From Maribacter polysiphoniae (GTDB lineage: Bacteria; Bacteroidota; Bacteroidia; Flavobacteriales; Flavobacteriaceae): DNA of 64,000 nucleotides. The notes beneath the pieces are model-generated. The model had not been told where the DNA came from and did no database searches. It was given only the letters and a program-made list of their open reading frames with translations. Each line of letters opens with the position of its first letter. Within the stretch, counting starts at the first letter, position 1. The translations under genes were made by a program, and so were the position numbers. Of the stretch, positions 43,158 through 52,271 are shown one piece after another. Location: the NCBI RefSeq assembly GCF_003148665.1, contig NZ_QGGQ01000003.1:186001-250000 (forward strand), written 5' to 3'.

Positions 43158-43427
43158 ATGAAACGTCAAGTAGAAGTTTTTACGGCCAATTGTCCAGTCT
43201 GTGACCCTGTGGTTAAAATGATCAGGGAACTGGCCTGTGACAGATGTGAGGTAACGACCTATGATCTGGTCAAGCAATGTGAAGACAAGATTTGTCTTGA
43301 TAAGTTGGATGAATACGGCATAAAGAAAGTTCCCGCTGTGATAGTGAACGGCAAATTGCTGGACTGCTGTAAGGACTCGGCCATTACCAAGGAAAGATTG
43401 ATGGAAGCAGGAATTGGACAATCATAA
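43158..43427 (+). CDS. Thioredoxin/glutaredoxin-like protein
   Basis: An 89-residue small thioredoxin-fold protein with redox motif CPVC (VFTANCPVCDPVV) and cis-Pro in KKVPAVIVNG; added Cys pairs (LACDRCEVTT, QCEDKICLDK, LDCCKD) make it unusually cysteine-rich (nine Cys). Thioredoxin-like proteins of this short type are found in metal and arsenic operons. It opens a module of outer-membrane, HMA, MerT-like and NHL proteins. Confidence 0.8.
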   Translation: MKRQVEVFTANCPVCDPVVKMIRELACDRCEVTTYDLVKQCEDKICLDKLDEYGIKKVPAVIVNGKLLDCCKDSAITKERLMEAGIGQS

Positions 43428-43444
43428 TTAAAAAACGGTTAAGT

Positions 43445-44320
43445 ATGATTTGCAAAATATTCCCGAAAATATCGCTGAACATTAGCTATCTACTATTGAT
43501 TTTGCTATTGCTATTGGCCGTAACAGGAACGGCGATGGCCCAGGGTCACGGCCCTTTATATGGTTTGCAGACACCGACTTTGGCCAAAGGTGGTGTAGAT
43601 TTGAACGTGGCAAGTATGAGTTTGAGCACGGAAGATGAAACGTCTTATATGCTCCGCTATCTGTTTTCCTATGGCATTACGGAAGACCTGCAGATCAACC
43701 TGACCACCCCCACGATGATAGAGCGGTTGCGTGATGCACCAAGGACAAGGGGCAATAGCAATATGCCCGCCAACGGAGATATAGAGGCTTCCCTTTGGTA
43801 CCGGTTTTTCTCGAATGCTTTTGGTGTGGGGAAGCGTTTTGAGTCCACCGCCATCGTGGGCGTTTCTGCACCGACCGATGATGTCAGGGGACAGGTCAAC
43901 GTGGGCAACTCGGTACACGCTGCCATTTCAACGGGCTATGCCTCGCGTACTTGGTATGGATGGATTGGGGGCGGTTATCAATATTATTTTGAGAAAGATG
44001 GCGAACAATTGGGCGACCTGCCCTACGCCAGTGCGGTAGTGGGGTATCGCCCCAATATATTTATGGGCGATTACCCAAAGCCCGATTGGCGCATCTTTAT
44101 AGAATCGTTGGCCGAATTCCCAGGTAACAATAAATTTAACGGACAACTGGATCTTAGCGATTCGCGCAGTACAAAAGTTTTGGTCGGCCCATCATTCCTT
44201 GGTCTGTATGGTGCCTGGGGCATATCTTTTGGCGCGATGTTTCCGGTCGTACAGGACTTGACACCTGGAGCAGCGAAAGAAAGGTATCGATTGGCCATAA
44301 ACTTAAGCTATTGGTTATAA
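43445..44320 (+). CDS. Outer-membrane transporter-like beta-barrel protein
   Basis: A 291-residue protein with a signal sequence (YLLLILLLLLAVTGTAMAQ) and alternating beta-strand pattern typical of outer-membrane barrels, ending LAINLSYWL. Blocks such as LRYLFSYGITEDLQINLTTP and SLWYRFFSNAFGVGKRFEST match the phenol-degradation MetA-like / transporter group found in metal islands. It could be a channel for the metal carried by the HMA and MerT-like proteins encoded next. Confidence 0.75.
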   Translation: MICKIFPKISLNISYLLLILLLLLAVTGTAMAQGHGPLYGLQTPTLAKGGVDLNVASMSLSTEDETSYMLRYLFSYGITEDLQINLTTPTMIERLRDAPRTRGNSNMPANGDIEASLWYRFFSNAFGVGKRFESTAIVGVSAPTDDVRGQVNVGNSVHAAISTGYASRTWYGWIGGGYQYYFEKDGEQLGDLPYASAVVGYRPNIFMGDYPKPDWRIFIESLAEFPGNNKFNGQLDLSDSRSTKVLVGPSFLGLYGAWGISFGAMFPVVQDLTPGAAKERYRLAINLSYWL

Positions 44321-44336
44321 AGCAAGAATTTTAAAA

Positions 44337-44831
44337 ATGTATAAAATGAGAAATATATTTAGAATTATGATAATAGGTCTATTCGGAATTGGCACAGCAT
44401 CGGGGCAAATTACCAAAGTTGACCAAGAAGTGTATGGAATGGATTGCGCCCCTTGCGCCTATGGCCTAGAGCGGGGACTGAAAAAGATGGATGGGCTTCA
44501 GGAAGTGCGTGTCAGCCTCAATGACGGAAAGGCATATATGGGATTGGCTGCCGAGAACGGACTTAAATTACGTAGCATTCAGGAAGAGGTAAAAAAGAAT
44601 GGGTTTTCGGCAAAAAAAGCTGAAGTGACCCTAATGGGTAACGCGAAGAAAGAAGATGGCCAATGGTACTTTGAGACCGCTAATGAACGATTTTCCGTAT
44701 CGCAGGATACGCCTACGGCGTTGTTACAAAAATTAACCGTTGGAACAGCAACCATAAGCGGAACGGTGCAGGATGAGGAAGATGATAACCTCTCTGGCCA
44801 TTGGTCCATTGTACTAACCAAAATCGAATAG
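44337..44831 (+). CDS. Secreted HMA-domain (MerP-like) protein
   Basis: A 164-residue protein with a signal peptide (IFRIMIIGLFGIGTASGQ) and a heavy-metal-associated domain with GMDCAPCAYGLERG (GMxCxxC motif) and FSAKKAEVTL, then a beta-rich C-terminal half (residues about 100-164) without a known family. It would bind a soft metal in the periplasm like MerP, with the extra domain perhaps docking to the outer-membrane or MerT-like partner. An in-frame ATG at 44346 is an alternative start. Confidence 0.8.
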   Translation: MYKMRNIFRIMIIGLFGIGTASGQITKVDQEVYGMDCAPCAYGLERGLKKMDGLQEVRVSLNDGKAYMGLAAENGLKLRSIQEEVKKNGFSAKKAEVTLMGNAKKEDGQWYFETANERFSVSQDTPTALLQKLTVGTATISGTVQDEEDDNLSGHWSIVLTKIE

Positions 44832-44836
44832 ATTTT

Positions 44837-45178
44837 ATGAAGACTATTTCCAAAATGGTATTGGGAAGCAGCTTGGTTGCCGCCCTTCTTCCCTTGATGT
44901 GCTGTTTTTTGCCTGCTCTGCTATCGGTCGGTGCGGGATTTGGTTTCTTGGGTTCAACTTTTGAATGGGTACATCCTGCCCAACCCTTTCTGACCACCTT
45001 TTCGGCCGGTGCCCTTGGGTTTGCCCATTTAAGGAATTTTCAAAATTCAAGAAAATGCAGTGGAGAGGAAACCTGCCAAAACGACAAAAGGAAACGCATT
45101 ATCAACACTTGGTTTCTCTGGACCTTTACATTGCTGATTCTTGCTCTTATGATTTTAAACTACTGGCATGAACTTTAG
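44837..45178 (+). CDS. MerT-like membrane protein
   Basis: A 113-residue inner-membrane protein with three helices. Helix 1 contains a vicinal Cys pair (LPLMCCFLPALLSVGAG), followed by FLGSTFEWVHPAQPFL and a cytoplasmic loop with two Cys (KCSGEETCQND), the MerT layout. A second MerT-type protein in the window, here without a fused MerP and without a nearby reductase. The start ATG at 44837 begins the signal-like helix; its end overlaps the NHL gene by 11 nt. Confidence 0.8.
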   Translation: MKTISKMVLGSSLVAALLPLMCCFLPALLSVGAGFGFLGSTFEWVHPAQPFLTTFSAGALGFAHLRNFQNSRKCSGEETCQNDKRKRIINTWFLWTFTLLILALMILNYWHEL

Positions 45179-45986
45179 AAAGCTATTCATTTTTCCGGTT
45201 TTTGCTTTGGTTCTTCTCACATCTGGTTGTGAAAGAACGAAAGAACAATGGCAGTTCGAACGGAAAATTATACTTCCCAAAGAAGCCCGCCCCTTGGCTT
45301 TGGCCAAGGACGAGGAGGCCATTTGGTTTTCAGATCCGGATTATTTCCGCTTGTATAAAATCGACCTGAATGGAAAGGTGTTGGATTCCATCACGGGGAT
45401 ACAACGGCCGATGAACATCCATATGGATAAGCAAACACTTTACATACCCGAATTCTTGACCGACACCATCTGGCAATATAAAAAAGGTAAAACCAGTCCG
45501 TTGAAAATCAACAAACGGCCACAGGCCCCGGCGGGTGTTTCTGTATATGGGGATACCATTCTGGTAGCCGATTTCTATAACCATCGTATCATCGTTCAGA
45601 CACCAAATTATAGCTATACTATTGGAAAGCAAGGCCATAATGAGGGCCAATTGTATTATCCAATAGATGTAAAACTAAAGGATGATAAGGTATTCGTAGC
45701 CGATGCGTATAATAATAGGGTTCAGGTCTTTGATTTTGATGGAAACCACATCAAGACTATCGGATTAAATAAAAAAATGAATGTGGCCTCCGGCATTGCT
45801 TTGAGCACTAATGAATTAGCCATCACCGACCAAGAAAATAGCCGGATATTAATTTTTGATTATCAAGGAAAGTTGCTGCAAATATTAAAGGAAGGCATTT
45901 TCTATCCAACAGATATTCACTTTGACAAGGGAAGGCTTTTCATCGCCAATTTCAAGGACAATTCTATATCCCTTTATGGCAGGTAA
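45168..45986 (+). CDS. NHL-repeat lipoprotein (six-bladed propeller)
   Basis: A 272-residue lipoprotein (lipobox LTSGC, Cys about 20) whose remainder is a six-bladed beta-propeller of NHL type: repeated patterns such as LVADFYNHRIIVQ, VFVADAYNNRVQVFDFDGNHI and LAITDQENSRILIFDYQGKLL. NHL propellers bind proteins or ligands; peptidyl-glycine lyase-like catalysis is also known. It closes the CsoR/Trx/HMA/MerT-like module, overlapping the MerT-like gene by 11 nt, which suggests a common function in the periplasm. Confidence 0.85.
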   Translation: MNFRKLFIFPVFALVLLTSGCERTKEQWQFERKIILPKEARPLALAKDEEAIWFSDPDYFRLYKIDLNGKVLDSITGIQRPMNIHMDKQTLYIPEFLTDTIWQYKKGKTSPLKINKRPQAPAGVSVYGDTILVADFYNHRIIVQTPNYSYTIGKQGHNEGQLYYPIDVKLKDDKVFVADAYNNRVQVFDFDGNHIKTIGLNKKMNVASGIALSTNELAITDQENSRILIFDYQGKLLQILKEGIFYPTDIHFDKGRLFIANFKDNSISLYGR

Positions 45987-46011
45987 TATCAATTGGATAT
46001 TTTTATAAAAG

Positions 46012-46518
46012 CTATCTTATGCGTTCATACTCCGTAAATTCGAACGTAGTCCCACCAGTCTCGTTTTCATCCGATTCACTTCTGACAACTAATTGTTGGG
46101 CATTTAATTGAATGACAATATGGTATTCACTTGTATTAGAATTAACATGGCTCAGTTTTCCTGATTCTTCGAGAGACCAAGTGCCAATTTCAGTGAAAGT
46201 TTATGATATCTGGCTATGACAGGCAATTGCCCCGATTCCCCAGAAATAGCGGTTATCTTCTTGCTCGTCGCCCTTAACATATCTGATAATGTCATCTTTT
46301 CGGCAATTTTCGAATTGGGCAAACAAATCTTCCAAGGGCTCCAATATGCCCAATGAATCATTGGGTTGTCCTCTAATTTCTGCAATCCTTTTCCAATCTC
46401 CTGCTAAATTATTTTCGGTAAACAAAAGGTTGACTTATTGTGAACTTTGGTCGTCTTTTTTGCAAGACCACATAACCAACAAGGAAAGTGATAATATGTA
46501 AATTGTTTGTTTTGGCAT
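46012..46518 (-). pseudogene. Lipocalin-like lipoprotein with two in-frame stops
   Basis: Starting at the ATG 46518 the frame reads a lipoprotein signal (MPKQTIYILSLSLLVMWSCK), then TAA (46437-46435), then VNLLFTENNLAGDWKRIAEI on to CHSQIS, then TAA (46203-46201), then TFTEIGTWSLEESGKL on to EFTEYERIR and TAG at 46014-46012. All three pieces are in one frame. The GDWKR / GTWSLEESGKL blocks are typical of small lipocalin-like lipoproteins. Two ochre codons with no frameshift: nonsense decay, or read-through. Confidence 0.75.
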
Positions 46519-46717
46519 TACTTGATTGACATAAAGTTACATCTTATCCTAACATTAAGTACATCTATTTTAAAGAACTATAGTTAGATAGGTTCCAAGT
46601 TGTTTTAAATGGCCATCCGCTAAATAATTTCAAAATACAAATAAGATTCTTGCATTGGAATTTAGACCTGTTGGGTTGTTAAGGCCAAAAAGGTCTATCC
46701 GATTAGCGATGTTGCTT

Positions 46718-47170
46718 TTACGTTTCCCGTCGTTTTCCTGAAATCTCAAGTATTTTGACCTGATAGACAATCGGATTTCCCCTTTCGTATAATTTGCTCG
46801 AAAATTCATTGATAAACTCAACCTCTCTCCGTTCTTTTCTACGGATAATGCTCTTCACGCCTTCGGTAAAAAGGTGTAACTTTTGTTTGGCAATGTTGCC
46901 CTCAAGTTCTTCGAATGTACCGTGCACCATGGCCGATTCCCAATTGAACATCGATTGTATTTCTTCTACCTGTACGGTAACAGAGTTGTTATTTCGCATC
47001 GCATTGATTTTATGGCCATCCGAGGTATAGCTAACGATCGTATTGTCGGCAGGATCAAAATAATAGGTGATGGGAATCAAATAAGGCTTCCCTTGCCATA
47101 GATAGGCCAAGTGGCCGAGGTAATTGTTTCTGAGGACACGCTCAATCGCACTAGTTGTTAAATCTGTCAT
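46718..47170 (-). CDS. Pyridoxamine 5'-phosphate oxidase-family FMN-binding protein
   Basis: A 150-residue split-barrel flavin-binding protein (LGHLAYLWQGKPYLIPITYYFD, then IVSYTSDGHKINAMRNN and VTVQVEEIQ). This family includes nitroimidazole-resistance-like and heme/F420-like proteins; the exact substrate cannot be told. It lies alone between the lipoprotein pseudogene and the phospholipase-D-type gene, all on the minus strand. Confidence 0.82.
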   Translation of the reverse strand: MTDLTTSAIERVLRNNYLGHLAYLWQGKPYLIPITYYFDPADNTIVSYTSDGHKINAMRNNNSVTVQVEEIQSMFNWESAMVHGTFEELEGNIAKQKLHLFTEGVKSIIRRKERREVEFINEFSSKLYERGNPIVYQVKILEISGKRRET

Positions 47171-47333
47171 TGCTATTGTTTTTGAATATTACTGATCGCT
47201 TATATGTGTTTTTCAAAGTGTGGTTTCTGCTTGTATTCCATCATCGATTATTAAGTTGTTGTGCCTCATGATTTATCGCCTTGGCCGTATAGACAGATAA
47301 AGAGGCGAAACCATTTAACCACTTGCCAACATA

Positions 47334-48527
47334 TTATAACCTATAATTTTTCAAAAACCTTAAATGCGGAAGAAAGGTTAGAAAAAGCATGGCTGTGCGT
47401 ACCATTTGATACGAAACCCAATTGCCCAACTTATTGAAGATACCTGCTCTTTGTCTTAGACTCCCCTTTGTAATTTCGCTACACTGGCTTATAACCATTT
47501 CAAAGTCGGCCCGAAGAATTTTGGCAAAATTGACCGAGTGAACTTCTACGTTCATTTCAATACTGCCATAACAACTAAGACTGTTCAAGTTAAATGAGCC
47601 TATGGTAGACCATTTATTATCTACTACCGCAGCTTTACCGTGTACTACGGATTTGTTCCATTCAAATATTCTCATATGATGATTCAGAAAAGAAAAGCAC
47701 AAATGTTCGGTAGCCCTACGTACCAAAGGCACATCGCTAATGCCCGCTAAGATCACCGTTGTTTTTATTCCTCTTTTACAGGCCTTTTTCAATGCCTTTG
47801 CTATTCTACTTCCAGGTAAAAAATACGAGCCTACGATAACTATTTCCTTTTTGGCGTGAATGAAGGCGTTGGTGTATGCATCACAGACTTCCGTTTTTCG
47901 CTGTAGCCAGTCGTTTTGTAAAACTCCTACGAGTGCGCTACCTGCCGAATGTAACACGGGTGGTATTTTTTTTGAACTTCCTTTTTTGAAAAAATAATCA
48001 CTACACAATATTTGTAGATCCTTAGCTGCCGGGCAATTCAACTGAACGGCATAGTCCAACCAAGGTTCCGCAGCTCCGGTTCCATAGTATTTATCGGCAA
48101 TATTGATTCCGCCTATCAATGCTATTTTTTTATCAACGACCGCAATTTTATGATGCATCCGCCTGCCGATATAAAAATTGTTCAAGGAGAATAAAGGCGA
48201 AAAAAACCGAAGTAAAATACCATGTTGCACCATATCATCTGCAAAACTATCGGGTAATGCAGCACTACCATAGGCATCCAGTAAGACGTATACTTTTACC
48301 TTTCGTTGCGCGGCTTTCTTCAAACAGGCAGCTATTCGGTTTCCTGTTTCATCGTTCTCAAATATATAGGTCTGTAAATGGATTTCCTTTTCTGCCTTAT
48401 CTATTAATTTTTCAAGCCGCAAAAAATAGTCTTCTCCCGAATGGACCAACTCAACATATTTTGAATTGTCTGTGGCATTTTGAAATGCTGTTTTACTGTG
48501 TTTTCCAACTGCATATTTATGGTCCAT
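47334..48527 (-). CDS. Phospholipase D-type protein (cardiolipin synthase-like)
   Basis: A 397-residue protein with two HKD motifs, HHKIAVVDKKIALIGG and VHGKAAVVDNKWSTIGS, each H-x-K-x4-D as in cardiolipin synthases. Unlike ClsA it has no N-terminal membrane helices, so it resembles the ClsB type or a phospholipase. A hydrophobic segment near the C-terminus (RTAMLFLTFLPHLRF) may anchor it. It begins 2 nt after the MFS gene stop. Membrane repair or stress-linked lipid remodelling are possible roles. Confidence 0.88.
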   Translation of the reverse strand: MDHKYAVGKHSKTAFQNATDNSKYVELVHSGEDYFLRLEKLIDKAEKEIHLQTYIFENDETGNRIAACLKKAAQRKVKVYVLLDAYGSAALPDSFADDMVQHGILLRFFSPLFSLNNFYIGRRMHHKIAVVDKKIALIGGINIADKYYGTGAAEPWLDYAVQLNCPAAKDLQILCSDYFFKKGSSKKIPPVLHSAGSALVGVLQNDWLQRKTEVCDAYTNAFIHAKKEIVIVGSYFLPGSRIAKALKKACKRGIKTTVILAGISDVPLVRRATEHLCFSFLNHHMRIFEWNKSVVHGKAAVVDNKWSTIGSFNLNSLSCYGSIEMNVEVHSVNFAKILRADFEMVISQCSEITKGSLRQRAGIFNKLGNWVSYQMVRTAMLFLTFLPHLRFLKNYRL

Positions 48528-48529
48528 CG

Positions 48530-49789
48530 CTACCCTTTTTTATGCTGGTCGGCCAATAAGATTTGATCAACCTCATTATCTTGTTTCCTCAAAAAATAAA
48601 CCAATCCCAAAGATGCCAAAACGGTTGTCCCAGCAATAATGAAAGGGTAATAAAACCCTCCGGCAATCAGCCAAGTCCCCAATACCGGACCCAAAATTTG
48701 ACCGATACTGTTCGTGGAACTTTGAATGGATATATTCCTTCCCGTGTTTTCCTTGGATATCAAAGAAACTGCCGAAAGCAGGTTTGGTGTCACCATGGCT
48801 CCCCCGGCTGCGAAAATTATTATAGTAACATAAATGTATAGTTCACCACTCACAAAAGGGAAGACGATTAACGAAACACCCGATATCAATAACCCCAATG
48901 TTATTTGCTGTTTAGAGGTCAATATTTTTTCGCCATAGGTTGCGAATACCGGTTGCAAAACGGCCATCACGGAACCACAAAGCATAAAACCAATACCCAC
49001 CTGATTGGTTGTAAAGGCCAACTCATCCTTCCCATAAATTGAAAACACGGTCTCAAACAGGGTAACCACGAACTGCATCACAAAGGATAAGAGCAACAAA
49101 ATGATAAAATAGTTACTAAGGGAAAAACTGAATTTGACTACCTCAGAAGCAATACGACTTTTTACTTCCGTATTCTTTAGCCATTTTATGATTATCAGCA
49201 ATACCACAAAGCCCAAAAGAGCGGCCAAAATAAAGGGAACCGAAAAACGGTCTAGGTGGAACACTCCAAAAGAGTATGTATAGTGAAGGTTCGTTCGCGA
49301 CAGAAATCCCCCCAGAACAGGGCCAAATATGACACCGGAACTGATAGCGACCCCAGACCAGGCCATTATTTTGGTCCTTCGCTTTTCTGAGGTAATATCA
49401 CTTAAATAGGCATTACTGACCGGAATGACCGCTGATGTAAAGATGCCCCCTATTATACGGGCTATATATAGCATCGGCAGGGAAGTGGCAAGACCCGTTA
49501 GCAAGTTCATCACGACAAAACCTACAAGCCCCAATAGTATTATAGGTTTACGGCCATATTTATCGGAAAGCTTGCCCCAGACGATAACGAACAAGAGCTG
49601 GAACAACGGATAAATACTGGTCAACATTCCGATATGGAAGTTGATAAGGTCCGTATCCAGATTGTCCTTTAACGCCAGTCTTTCCGTGTAATAGGGGAGG
49701 GTAGGCAATAAAATACCGTACCCGAGCATTACCACAAATAAACTTAACAGCACTAAAAATATCCTGTTAAGTTTGTCCTTTCTATTCAT
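48530..49789 (-). CDS. MFS transporter (TetA-like)
   Basis: A 419-residue 12-helix major facilitator. Motif A is GKLSDKYGRKPIILLG after helix 2, and motif C-like glycine-rich GPVLGGFLS in helix 5. It resembles tetracycline/multidrug exporters. Its ATG overlaps the CopB stop by one base (TAATG), so it is coupled to copper efflux. Substrate unknown; it could be a drug or a metal chelate. Confidence 0.85.
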   Translation of the reverse strand: MNRKDKLNRIFLVLLSLFVVMLGYGILLPTLPYYTERLALKDNLDTDLINFHIGMLTSIYPLFQLLFVIVWGKLSDKYGRKPIILLGLVGFVVMNLLTGLATSLPMLYIARIIGGIFTSAVIPVSNAYLSDITSEKRRTKIMAWSGVAISSGVIFGPVLGGFLSRTNLHYTYSFGVFHLDRFSVPFILAALLGFVVLLIIIKWLKNTEVKSRIASEVVKFSFSLSNYFIILLLLSFVMQFVVTLFETVFSIYGKDELAFTTNQVGIGFMLCGSVMAVLQPVFATYGEKILTSKQQITLGLLISGVSLIVFPFVSGELYIYVTIIIFAAGGAMVTPNLLSAVSLISKENTGRNISIQSSTNSIGQILGPVLGTWLIAGGFYYPFIIAGTTVLASLGLVYFLRKQDNEVDQILLADQHKKG

Positions 49790-51954
49790 TACTTTTTCCC
49801 AATTTTTCTTTTCAACAATTGAGCGTTAATGGCTACAATAATGGTGCTTAAACTCATAAACACGGCACCAACTGCGGGACCCAGTACAAAGCCTGATGAG
49901 TACAAAACACCTGCTGCCAATGGGATGGCGACGACGTTATAGCCGGTGGCCCATATCAAGTTCTGGATCATCTTGTTGTAGGTGGCCTTGCCGAACAAAA
50001 TCAAATTGGCAATATCCTGAGGGTTACTGTTTACTAGAATAATGTCCGCAGTCTCCGCAGCGACATCAGTGCCGGAGCCCACGGCTATTCCAACATTGGC
50101 TTGTGCCAACGCAGGTGCGTCATTGACCCCATCGCCCGTCATGGCCACAAACTCTCCTTTGCTTTCCAACTCTTTTACGATTTCCACTTTTTGATGGGGT
50201 AGCACTTCGGCATAATAGCCATCCAAACCTAACTTATCGCTAACAGCCTTGGCTGTTTTTTCATTGTCACCTGTGGCCATCAAAACTTTGATATTATTCT
50301 TTTTGAATATTTTGATAGCTTCCGCAGATTCTGGTCTGATCTCATCCGCTAAGGCAATATAACCGGCCAATTTTCCATCGATTAGAACAAAAACCACCGT
50401 TTCAGCGGCATCGCTATAGGCATCTTCAGGAATTGCAATTTTTTCATCCCTTAAATAACCCGGACTAACTACTTTAACTTGCTTACCTTCCACATTGGCC
50501 TCTACACCTTTACCAGTAATCGCATTAAAGTTTTCAGGCTTAGGAATTGTAATATTATCTTCTTTGACCTTTTTTATGATTCCAACTGCAATAGGATGTT
50601 CCGAGCTCTGTTCCAGGGCACTTGAAAGCCTTAAGATTTCTTCTGTAGAATATTCTTGCTTAACCGATTCAACTCTTGTGACGCCAAAATCACCTTTGGT
50701 CAATGTTCCGGTTTTATCAAACAATAAAGCTGATATTTTTCGGGATTCTTCAAAAGCTGTTCGATTCCTTATCAATAAGCCATTTTGGGCAGATACTGCG
50801 GTAGATATAGCGACAACTAACGGAATGGCAAGTCCTAATGCGTGTGGGCAAGCAATAACCATAACCGTCACCATTCTCTCTAAGGCATATACAAAAGGGA
50901 AGCCTAAAATGAGCCAAACAGCCAATGTTCCAAAGCCAATCGCTAACGCAATGTAGGTTAACCATTTTGCGGCCCTATCAGAAAGGTTCTGCATTTTAGA
51001 TTTGGTCTTTTGCGCTTCCTCGACCATTTTGATCACCTTATTGAGATAACTGTCCTTTCCGGTATGCTCTACCTTGACTTTTAGGGTACTATTACCATTT
51101 ACCGACCCACCGATTACTTTGTCGTTCTCATCTTTTTTTACGGGCTTGGATTCCCCTGTAAGCATTGATTCATTTAAGTAACTCGAACCATCTACTATAA
51201 TCCCATCGGCAGGAACTTTTTCACCTGGTTTTACTAAAATCACATCGTCTTTTAACAAATCTTCCAAGGGAATATCTTCTATAGTATCACCCTTTACCCT
51301 GTGGGCTTCGGCTGGCATCATACTTACTAAAAGCTGTAAGGCTTTTGATGCACCTAATACACTTTTCATTTCTATCCAATGGCCTAAAAGCATAATTGCG
51401 ATCAGTGTTGAAAGTTCCCAGAAAAAATCTTCCCCCCTTAGTCCGAATACTGTGGCAGTACTATAAAAGTAGGCAACGCTTATGGCCATGGAAATTAGGG
51501 TCATCATTCCAGGTGCGCCCTTTTTGACCTCTGACCAAAAACCTTTTAAGAAAGGCCAGCCTCCAAAGAAATAGACGATGGTAGATAGTGCAAATAGGAT
51601 ATATGGGTTTCCTGGTAAGAGAAATTCATATCCGAAAAACTCCTGTATCATTGGCGAGAAGAACAATATGGGAATGGTTAGCACGAGCGTTACCCAAAAC
51701 CGTTTTCGAAAATCGGCAATCATCATTTTGTGATGGTCGTGACCCATTTGACCGTGACCTGGATTATGACCTGAATGGTCGCCAGAACCGTGATCCATTT
51801 TACTATGATCCATCTTGCTATGGTCGTCGGATTTTGGATCTTCCATTTTCGAGTGATCCATTTTTGAATGGTCTTCTTTATCGTCATTCATTTTAGAATG
51901 GTCCATTTTGGAATGATCTATTTTTTTGTTCTTTTGCTCTTCGTGATTGTCCAT
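49789..51954 (-). CDS. copB: CopB-type copper-exporting P-type ATPase
   Basis: A 721-residue P1B-3-type ATPase: membrane motif CPH (VIACPHALGLAIPLV), phosphorylation DKTGTLTKGDFG, TGES, and GDGVNDAPALAQA. CPH defines the Cu2+/Ag+/Cu+ exporters of the CopB group. The N-terminus holds a His/Met/Asp-rich metal-binding tail of repeated DHSKM units and no CxxC HMA domain. It begins the block CopB-MFS-PLD at one end of the minus-strand cluster. Confidence 0.92.
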   Translation of the reverse strand: MDNHEEQKNKKIDHSKMDHSKMNDDKEDHSKMDHSKMEDPKSDDHSKMDHSKMDHGSGDHSGHNPGHGQMGHDHHKMMIADFRKRFWVTLVLTIPILFFSPMIQEFFGYEFLLPGNPYILFALSTIVYFFGGWPFLKGFWSEVKKGAPGMMTLISMAISVAYFYSTATVFGLRGEDFFWELSTLIAIMLLGHWIEMKSVLGASKALQLLVSMMPAEAHRVKGDTIEDIPLEDLLKDDVILVKPGEKVPADGIIVDGSSYLNESMLTGESKPVKKDENDKVIGGSVNGNSTLKVKVEHTGKDSYLNKVIKMVEEAQKTKSKMQNLSDRAAKWLTYIALAIGFGTLAVWLILGFPFVYALERMVTVMVIACPHALGLAIPLVVAISTAVSAQNGLLIRNRTAFEESRKISALLFDKTGTLTKGDFGVTRVESVKQEYSTEEILRLSSALEQSSEHPIAVGIIKKVKEDNITIPKPENFNAITGKGVEANVEGKQVKVVSPGYLRDEKIAIPEDAYSDAAETVVFVLIDGKLAGYIALADEIRPESAEAIKIFKKNNIKVLMATGDNEKTAKAVSDKLGLDGYYAEVLPHQKVEIVKELESKGEFVAMTGDGVNDAPALAQANVGIAVGSGTDVAAETADIILVNSNPQDIANLILFGKATYNKMIQNLIWATGYNVVAIPLAAGVLYSSGFVLGPAVGAVFMSLSTIIVAINAQLLKRKIGKK
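51770..51930 (-). repeat. DHSKM repeat region at the CopB N-terminus
   Basis: In-frame tandem-like repeats of the pentapeptide DHSKM (at least six copies, separated by short Asp/Lys/Gly linkers) within roughly residues 10-60, then a His-rich HDHHKM. Visible on the plus strand as repeated CAT/ATG and GTGATC blocks. It probably binds copper or silver and could change copy number by slippage. Confidence 0.7.
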
Positions 51955-51971
51955 AGTATTCTATTTAAGGG

Positions 51972-52265
51972 TTATCGTAATTTTTTTCGCATTGCTTCCG
52001 AGATATTTTCAGCATAGACCCCATAGGCATCTACCAAAAGCCCCTTTATACCATCTTTTGATGAAATGGCATAAAGAACACTGTTATCGTCCGTACTGCT
52101 CATACCTTCAAAACGATGGGTTTCATCCACATCAAAATCTTCGGGATGGATTTCCAATTCCAATGAAGCACATTTTATACAGTCGGGGGCCAAATTAAAA
52201 TCATAGGTATATCCCCTGATCTGTAAATCATTAATTGCTTCTGATAGGGTGTCATAGTTTCTCAT
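51972..52265 (-). CDS. Small conserved protein often labelled phosphoribosylpyrophosphate synthetase
   Basis: A 97-residue protein with HPEDFDVDETHRFEGMSSTD and LYAISSKDGIKGLLVDAYGVY. I recall this Bacteroidota family being labelled phosphoribosylpyrophosphate synthetase in databases, probably because it sits near such genes, as here; it is far too short to be one and has no PRPP motif. Function is unknown. It precedes copB. Confidence 0.65.
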   Translation of the reverse strand: MRNYDTLSEAINDLQIRGYTYDFNLAPDCIKCASLELEIHPEDFDVDETHRFEGMSSTDDNSVLYAISSKDGIKGLLVDAYGVYAENISEAMRKKLR

Positions 52266-52271
52266 AATTTA

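Noticed and set aside
51770-51930. CRISPR array
   Set aside because: The repeats are coding, in frame, and too short and irregular; they encode the DHSKM metal tail of CopB. No CRISPR array or cas gene was seen elsewhere.
51972-52265. Real phosphoribosylpyrophosphate synthetase
   Set aside because: Only 97 residues and no PRPP motif; the name probably arises from neighbouring genes.
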